12,120 bases of DNA from CAYSCW01 sp964429795. GTDB lineage: Bacteria; Acidobacteriota; Aminicenantia; Aminicenantales; Aminicenantaceae. Where the stretch lies: assembly GCA_964429795.1 (NCBI GenBank), contig CAYSCW010000053.1:1-12120 (forward strand), written 5' to 3'. Shown here piece after piece: positions 6,992 to 12,120 of this stretch. The notes under the pieces are model-generated. The model was not told the DNA's origin. It was given only the letters and a program-made list of their open reading frames with translations, and made no database searches. The translations under genes were made by a program, and so were the position numbers. Position 1 is the stretch's first letter. Every line of letters begins with the position of its first letter.

Positions 6992-7020
6992 ATTATAAAG
7001 AAAATGCTTTGAGTCCGCAA
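6992..7020 (-). promoter_or_regulatory. Sigma-70-type promoter of the protease gene
   Basis: On the minus strand, TTGCGG (7015-7020) is followed after exactly 17 bases by a perfect TATAAT (6992-6997). Transcription would begin near 6985, leaving a leader of about 125 bases before the ATG at 6858. The pairing is directly visible; activity is inferred. Confidence 0.65.
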
Positions 7021-7297
7021 CTTTAATGTCCAAAAAGACCGGACCCTAACACTTTCGGCCGGGTCAACTGCAGAAAACCTGTGCCTAACAATCATGGTTA
7101 GGATGGCAGCTAAAGACTCAATAAAAAATATTTTGTCGGCATTGGTTATAAATCCATTCGCAGTAATTATTTTTGTCCTCAATAGCGTCTCTCAGAATCG
7201 AAGCCGCGCATGAGGGAGTCGCATATCCGAGCGACTCGGCTATTATGTGCGCTGTAAGATGCGGATATTTTTTCATGATCTTCGCTTTGACCGGGGG

Positions 7298-7478
7298 AGA
7301 GGTCCATGTGATTTCCGGTGCTTTGGAGCGTTCCTGCGGCTTTTTGGCCCGCTATGAGCAATTCCCGACTGTCCTTGACACTTCTTCGAGCAGGGATTTA
7401 TACTTCCTTATGATGATTGGATGGTTAATTCGACACAAAGAGGCTCACTAGACCACCACAGCCGAAAAGGAAATTCTT
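7298..7478 (-). repeat. Inverted-repeat family, copy 2 (right of the protease gene)
   Basis: Reverse complement of copy 1 at 5241-5420, about 77% identical by hand count with one single-base gap. It fills much of the 690-base stretch between the protease start (6858) and the lipoprotein start (7549). The rest of that stretch holds the protease promoter and no convincing gene. On the minus strand one frame continues past the repeat into a 52-codon reading frame (7118-7276), discussed under findings. Confidence 0.75.
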
Positions 7479-7548
7479 ATTGGTTGAAGGTTAAAATGGT
7501 AGCGGCATTTTTTATGAATAGGTCAGGTTAGAAAATCGAGGTGATGAG

Positions 7549-7755
7549 ATGAAAAAATGGATATGTATTCCTGGTCTTGTTTGCGTATTCTTCCTGTTAG
7601 CCTGTCAGAAGGAAGAGGAACCGATCGCGCCCGTCGCCCAGGGAGTCGGCCAAACGCTGGATTCGGCTGTAGAGAAACTGTCTCAGTTTGATAGGAATTT
7701 GCTTTTTGTGCTTGCGGCAAATCTCTCGCAATTTTCCCCTATTACCACCTACTAA
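7549..7755 (+). CDS. Small predicted lipoprotein, C terminus apparently replaced by a repeat
   Basis: A 68-residue frame with a good GAGGTG box five bases before the ATG. It starts with a lipoprotein signal: MKKW, a hydrophobic run, and the lipobox LLAC with Cys19, then an acidic linker (QKEEEP). Up to about residue 48 it reads like a real exported lipoprotein. From residue 49 (position 7693) the coding sequence is the dispersed repeat also found at 1-107, and the frame stops soon after. The original gene was probably longer and was cut by the repeat, so this may be a pseudogene. Family and function are not recognised. Confidence 0.55.
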   Translation: MKKWICIPGLVCVFFLLACQKEEEPIAPVAQGVGQTLDSAVEKLSQFDRNLLFVLAANLSQFSPITTY

Positions 7756-7803
7756 CATCCAAAAATAACAGTATCACACCTAAAACGACAAGGTCAATGA
7801 CTC
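7695..7803 (+). repeat. Dispersed repeat, copy B (diverged)
   Basis: Direct-orientation partner of the sequence at 1-107: 52 of the first 66 positions match without gaps, then weaker similarity with one gap. It covers the 3' end of the lipoprotein frame and part of the gap before the kinase gene. Between 7804 and the kinase promoter nothing else is recognised. Confidence 0.7.
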
Positions 7804-7923
7804 AAAATGAGTAACGAATCAACCGAATTCTTCAAATCCGCAGGTTTAGGATAGACTCGGTCCTCAAGTCAGCCAAAAGCAATTCGGATAACTATAAAAA
7901 TTACTAAAGGGGCCTCATTAAAT

Positions 7924-7952
7924 TTGACTCTTGCTTCCTGAATTGTTATTCT
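7924..7952 (+). promoter_or_regulatory. Sigma-70-type promoter of the kinase gene
   Basis: TTGACT (7924-7929) is followed after exactly 17 bases by TATTCT (7947-7952). Transcription would start near 7960, giving a leader of about 20 bases. The leader carries a GAGGGG ribosome binding site (7969-7974) six bases before the GTG start. The palindrome CTAGCTAG overlaps the predicted start site at 7962-7969. Confidence 0.7.
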
Positions 7953-7980
7953 TTTTTCACCCTAGCTAGAGGGGATAACA

Positions 7981-10900
7981 GTGACTATTAAATGCCCCAA
8001 ATGTCATTCCGAAAACACCGATACCGCACGTTTTTGTAGCAACTGTGCCACACCGCTTCCTCGCCCTGAGGAAGTCGATCTCTCCACTGTGACTATGGAA
8101 ACACCCGCCAAAGCTTTAGCCCGAGGTGCCCTCTTTGCCAGAAGATACGAGGTCATCGAGGAGCTGGGCGAGGGCGGCATGGGACGCGTCTACAGAGTGC
8201 TCGATAAAAAGATAAACGAAGAAGTGGCCCTCAAACTCATCAGACCCGAAATCGCCTCTGACAAAAGGACCATAGATCGTTTCGGAAACGAGCTAAAGAT
8301 AGCCCGCAAGATCTCGCATAAAAGTGTCTGCCGCATGTATCATCTTGCCGAAGAGGCAGGAACCCATTACATCACGATGGAATACGTCTCTGGCGAAGAT
8401 CTGAAAGGCATGCTGAAGATGACCAGACAGCTCAGTGTAGGAAGCGCTATAGGTATAGCCAGGCAGGTCTGCGAAGGACTGGCAGAGGCCCACAGGCTGG
8501 GGATAGTGCACCGGGATTTGAAGCCGGGAAACATCATGATCGACAGAGAAGGCAACGCCCGCATCATGGATTTTGGCATCGCTCGTTCTCTTGAGGACAA
8601 AGGGATAACGGGCGCAGGTGCGATGATCGGCACACCTCAGTACATGTCTCCTGAGCAGGTGGAGGGCAAGAAAGCAGATCAGCGTTCGGATATTTATTCT
8701 TTAGGTATTATTCTATATGAGATGGTAACAGGACAAGTGCCTTTTGAAGGTGATACTCCTTTAAGCATTGCATTGAAGCACAAGACAGAAGAACCTAAAG
8801 ATCCTAGAGAGTTCAATACACAAATATCTGAAGATCTCAGTAGATTAGTACTGAAATGTTTGGAAAAGGATAAGGATAAACGGTATCAGAGTGCTGGAGA
8901 GCTGTGGTCGGTTTTAACCGATATTGAACAGGGCATCCCTACCACAGAAAGAGCCATTCCAGAGAGAAAGCCTCTCACCTCAAGGGAGATCACTGTAACT
9001 TTTGGCTTAAAGAAGCTCTTTATTCCTGCTTTAGTTGTCGTAGCCATTGCAATCATAGGGGTGATTGTCTGGCAGCTTCTTCCTCAAAAGGAGGCTGTAG
9101 TTGCACCAAAAATTGAAAACTCAATAGCAGTGATCAGTTTTGAAAACCAGACTGGAAACAAATCTTATGATTATATGCAAAAAGCCATCCCTAACCTTTT
9201 AATCACAACCCTTGAGCAATCAGGCAATCTTTATGTGGCCACCTGGGAACGGATGCACGATCTCCTCAAGCAAATAGGTAAAGATGATGTTGAAATTATT
9301 AGCCCTGATCTTGGCTTTAGACTATGTCGTATGGAAGGCATAGAGGCCATTGTCTTAGGAAGTTTCATTAAGGCAGGAGACACATTTGCTATGAATGTGA
9401 AGGTTTTGGATGTGGAAACTAAAAAGCTTATTAAGAGTGCAAAAGCAAGCGGAAAAGGTGAAGACAGTATTTTAGAAATCCAAATAGATGAGCTGAGCAG
9501 AGAGATTTCACAAGGGATAGGCATTAGCAGGGAAAAAATAGAAGCTACTCAATTGAAAGTTGCTGAGGTCACAACTACTTCTATGGAGGCTTATAGTTAC
9601 TTTATAAAAGCAAGAGAGGCTGTTGAAAAATTCTATATTGATGAGGCCATTCAATTCCTTGAGAAGGCGATAGATCTCGATTATACCTTTGCTATGGCAT
9701 ACTATTACCTTGCTCGAGTATACAGATATTTAGGGGATATGAGGGCGAATGAGGAGGCCATGGAAAAAGCAAAGACGTATTCGCAGAAGACCTCAGATAA
9801 AGAGCGGCTTTATATCGAAGCATCTTATGCCGATGTCATAGAGAAAAATCCACAAAAGCAGCTCCGGGTCCTCAAAGATATAGCGAAGAAATACCCCAGA
9901 GAAAAGAGATGTCACTTCGAGTTGGGTACGTATTATCGAGGCATAAATATGTTCAATCAAGCCATAGAAGAATACCACAAAGCACTGAAGCTTGATCCCA
10001 ACTATGGAGATGCCATGAATAGTCTCGCCTACACATACTCAGATATTGGGGATTTTGAAAAGGCGATTGAATATTTTAAGAAGTATGTATCTGTCTCTCC
10101 CGGAGATGCCAACCCAATAGATTCCATGGGTGAGGTATATCTGAGGATGGGAAAGCTTGATGAGGCGATAGCAAAATACAAAGAGGCGTTAGAAGTTAAA
10201 CCGGATTTTAAGTTAACACGCTTGTGCATTGGATACATCTGTGCTTTAAAGGAGAATTATCCTGAGGCATTGAAATGGGTCGATCAGGAAATTAACATAG
10301 CTCAAACTCCTTCGATAAAGAGCTTTGGATATTTTAATAAAGGATTCTATCACTGCTGGCTCGGCAGCTTAAAACAGTCCCTTAGAGAATTTCGGATGGC
10401 ATTGGACCTAGCCGAAGAGACAAGAAATGAGTGGTTTGATGCCCGGATAGAATATATGAAAGGATATGTCTATTATGAAAAGGGAGAGTTTAAACTTAGC
10501 CAGAGGAGCTTCAAAATCTGGCTCGATTTTTTCATAGAATATGAGCCGCAATTTAAATCCGATAATACGGCCATCCACAGCTTCGATCTTGGGTTAGTAG
10601 ATTTGAAGCAAGGGCGAATCGATTCAGCAAAGTCAAGACTGGCTAGGATTAAGGCGCTCTTACCAGAGATAGATCCTTCCAATAAAGACCAGGCAAAATT
10701 CTCATATGATATACTCCAAGGAGAAGTGCTACTCGCAGAAGGTTCTGTTGAACAGGCCATTGCTGTTTTAGAGAAAGCATCGTCTCTTGGAAAGCCTCCA
10801 TTAATTCAGTTCATCCTTTTCTATAACGTACCATTCCTTAAGGATGTACTGGCAAGAGCCTATAGACAAAATGGAGAAATAGAAAAAGCCATTACCGAAT

Positions 10901-11118
10901 ATGAGCGGCTGATTACATTTGATCCAAGCACTGAAGAGCGATGTCTTATTCACCCCAAATACCATTACAGGTTAGCCAAATTATACGAACAAAAAGGTTG
11001 GGCGGGCAAAGCCATAGAGCATTACGAGAGATTCCTCTCTCTCTGGAAAGAAGCTGACCCTGGTATTGCTGAGCTGGAGGATGCCAGGAAGAGGCTGGAT
11101 TGGTTGAAGAGGCAGTAA
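7981..11118 (+). CDS. Zinc-ribbon Ser/Thr protein kinase with TolB-like and TPR domains
   Basis: A 1045-residue membrane-spanning signalling protein. The GTG start follows GAGGGG by six bases. Domains in order: a four-Cys zinc ribbon (C5, C8, C19, C22); a Hanks-type kinase at about 56-312 with glycine loop GEGGMG (63-68), lysine K85 in VALKLI, catalytic HRDLKPGN (177-184), DFG (197-199) and SPE (223-225); one transmembrane helix at about 347-367; a TolB/FlgO-like domain at about 380-520 (IAVISFENQTGN); and TPR repeats from about 535 to 1035, for example at 645-670, 680-705 and 713-740. All key kinase residues are present, so it should phosphorylate proteins in the cytoplasm, while the TPR part lies across the membrane and may sense or bind partners. 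Targets are unknown. GC content falls abruptly near 8690. It has its own promoter. Confidence 0.96.
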   Translation: MTIKCPKCHSENTDTARFCSNCATPLPRPEEVDLSTVTMETPAKALARGALFARRYEVIEELGEGGMGRVYRVLDKKINEEVALKLIRPEIASDKRTIDRFGNELKIARKISHKSVCRMYHLAEEAGTHYITMEYVSGEDLKGMLKMTRQLSVGSAIGIARQVCEGLAEAHRLGIVHRDLKPGNIMIDREGNARIMDFGIARSLEDKGITGAGAMIGTPQYMSPEQVEGKKADQRSDIYSLGIILYEMVTGQVPFEGDTPLSIALKHKTEEPKDPREFNTQISEDLSRLVLKCLEKDKDKRYQSAGELWSVLTDIEQGIPTTERAIPERKPLTSREITVTFGLKKLFIPALVVVAIAIIGVIVWQLLPQKEAVVAPKIENSIAVISFENQTGNKSYDYMQKAIPNLLITTLEQSGNLYVATWERMHDLLKQIGKDDVEIISPDLGFRLCRMEGIEAIVLGSFIKAGDTFAMNVKVLDVETKKLIKSAKASGKGEDSILEIQIDELSREISQGIGISREKIEATQLKVAEVTTTSMEAYSYFIKAREAVEKFYIDEAIQFLEKAIDLDYTFAMAYYYLARVYRYLGDMRANEEAMEKAKTYSQKTSDKERLYIEASYADVIEKNPQKQLRVLKDIAKKYPREKRCHFELGTYYRGINMFNQAIEEYHKALKLDPNYGDAMNSLAYTYSDIGDFEKAIEYFKKYVSVSPGDANPIDSMGEVYLRMGKLDEAIAKYKEALEVKPDFKLTRLCIGYICALKENYPEALKWVDQEINIAQTPSIKSFGYFNKGFYHCWLGSLKQSLREFRMALDLAEETRNEWFDARIEYMKGYVYYEKGEFKLSQRSFKIWLDFFIEYEPQFKSDNTAIHSFDLGLVDLKQGRIDSAKSRLARIKALLPEIDPSNKDQAKFSYDILQGEVLLAEGSVEQAIAVLEKASSLGKPPLIQFILFYNVPFLKDVLARAYRQNGEIEKAITEYERLITFDPSTEERCLIHPKYHYRLAKLYEQKGWAGKAIEHYERFLSLWKEADPGIAELEDARKRLDWLKRQ

Positions 11119-11185
11119 TGTTTTTGGGATGCTTTCTAAATCTTAGGTTGGGCAAGAAATTTAAAATCTATTTTTGGGGGATTAA

Positions 11186-11964
11186 ATGTCCAAAGAAATT
11201 GATGGAGGACAAATACGAAGGATTCTATTGGAAGTTATCAATGAGATGGCTGAGCGTGGTTCGGGATTTTTTCAGGCTGGGGCAATTTTGAATGAAGCTT
11301 CAAAGCGTTTAGGTTCACGGGGGTTGAATTTGAACAGGCATTGTTAACTTTTTGGTATGACCTTTTCCGTACAGGATATTTATCTTGGGGATATAATCTC
11401 GCTAATTCTGATCCTCCCTTTTGCCATCTAACAGACCAAGGAAGAAGGACTTTGGAAAATCTAAGTCGCGATCCCGCTAATCCCGACGGATATTTAGCCC
11501 ACCTTTGCAAACGTGGTACACTGAATGAAATTGCTGATTCCTATTTAAGAGAGGCCTTAAAGACTTTCAACTCGGACTGTTTCAAGTCTACTGCAGTAAT
11601 GGTTGGAGCTGCTGCTGAGACTATGATTCTAGAACTTCGCGATACTTTGATAAAAAGGATGAAAAGCATGGGAAAGGTCCCTCTAAAAGATTTAGAAGAT
11701 TGGCGAATCAAGAGAGTCCTTGATGCACTTAAAAAAGAGCTTGATAATCAAAAAAGTAATATGACAAGAGAACTTACTGAAGAAGTGGAATCATATTGGC
11801 CAGCTTTTACACAACAGATACGTTCAACAAGAAACGAGGCTGGGCATCCCAAGAGTATTGAACCTGTAACCCCTGAAGCTGTACATGCATCATTATTGAT
11901 TTTCCCTGAACTTGCAAAGGTAGCAGATGATATCAAATCTTGGATTTCTAATGATTATAAATAA
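11186..11964 (+). pseudogene. Winged-helix/HEPN-like (DUF4145-like) protein gene with one-base frameshift
   Basis: Reading from the ATG at 11186 (GGGGGA just upstream) gives MSKEIDGGQIRRILLEVINE and stops at 11336-11338. The protein clearly continues in the -1 frame from about 11323 (EFEQALLTFWYDLFRTGYLS). Restoring one G in the GGGGG run at 11319-11323 gives one 259-residue protein. Its first 95 residues look like a winged-helix region ending CHLTDQGRRTLE. The C-terminal half is helical and carries RNEAGH (about residues 216-221), an R-x4-H motif as in HEPN RNases, in a DUF4145-like setting. Such proteins occur in defence and toxin systems. It sits 67 bases after the kinase gene. The shift may be a real mutation, a sequencing error in the G run, or, less likely, programmed frameshifting. 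Confidence 0.65.
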
Positions 11965-12076
11965 ACCTATTATAGAGGCCACAATAATTGCGCTGAAGTC
12001 AGTGCGAAATGTTAGATACTTTAGAACAGAGCGAGGCTATCAGGGCGAGTTCTTTTGTGAGCTATTTGATAGGTAA
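11951..12076 (+). CDS. Small or partial protein overlapping the HEPN-like gene
   Basis: A 41-codon frame that starts with ATG inside the last codons of the HEPN-like gene (14-base overlap). It begins MIINKPIIEATIIALKSV and ends in RYFRTERGYQGEFF, CELFDR. The composition is protein-like, and the RxFRTERGYQGEF block reminds me of the N terminus of longer hypothetical proteins of about 100-150 residues. If so, the TAA at 12074 is a premature stop or a frameshift, the second in a row in this pair. The window ends 44 bases later, so this cannot be settled. The overlap suggests joint translation with the upstream gene. Confidence 0.35.
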   Translation: MIINKPIIEATIIALKSVRNVRYFRTERGYQGEFFCELFDR

Positions 12077-12120
12077 CATGATGATGTGATGCACCTCCTC
12101 CGGGAGTCTATTGTGTGATA

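Noticed and set aside
6859..7182. Upstream extension of the protease frame to an ATG at 7182
   Set aside because: A signal peptide starts at 6858, and a TTGCGG-17-TATAAT promoter lies inside the extension, so the extra 108 codons would not be transcribed from it.
7173..7451. Plus-strand 92-codon frame over repeat copy 2
   Set aside because: It is largely repeat sequence, lacks a ribosome binding site, and is matched equally well by other frames.
1..12120. CRISPR arrays, tRNA or rRNA genes
   Set aside because: No regularly spaced repeats of CRISPR length and no recognisable tRNA or rRNA sequence were seen on reading through; covariance models were not available.

Overview
This is a bacterial chromosomal window of moderate GC content with mostly intact genes, several eroded gene remnants and dispersed repeats. 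The gene types suggest a member of Candidatus Aminicenantes or another Acidobacteriota-like lineage: a very long zinc-ribbon/Ser-Thr kinase/TolB-like/TPR protein, a GIN-domain lipoprotein, an ECF sigma factor with a periplasmic caspase, and a PDZ-linked retropepsin. That placement is inference from gene style; no marker gene is present.

Left part (1-4006): all real genes are on the minus strand. A sigma/anti-sigma/caspase operon reads from 4006 down to 1152 with overlapping stops and starts, and ends in a strong rho-independent terminator at 1096-1126. Beyond the terminator, a separate gene (969-232) encodes a beta-solenoid lipoprotein. The operon looks like a self-contained envelope signalling unit: a sigma factor, a membrane-anchored regulator, and an exported cysteine protease with a barrel-like tail.

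Middle (4007-7980): this is a patchwork. It holds a tandem 15-base repeat, a truncated iron-sulfur protein fragment (minus), a small barrel protein whose 5' end meets that fragment head to head, and a gene remnant. A two-lobed retropepsin-PDZ protease on the minus strand has its own sigma-70-type promoter. About 180 bp of repeat lies on each side of the protease in opposite orientation (5241-5420 and 7298-7478; I count about 138 of 180 positions matching). A small lipoprotein gene (7549-7755) runs into a second repeat that is also present at the left edge of the window (1-107 versus 7695-7803).

Right part (7981-12120): a 1045-residue kinase/TPR protein with a good promoter and ribosome binding site. 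Its base composition drops abruptly near 8690, about two thirds of the way through the kinase domain. It is followed by a winged-helix/HEPN-like gene carrying a one-base frameshift, and an overlapping small reading frame near the window edge.

No rRNA, tRNA, CRISPR array or intact transposase was seen. The parts most worth following up are the sigma/anti-sigma/caspase operon, the repeat pairs around the protease, and the HEPN-like gene with its overlapping partner.
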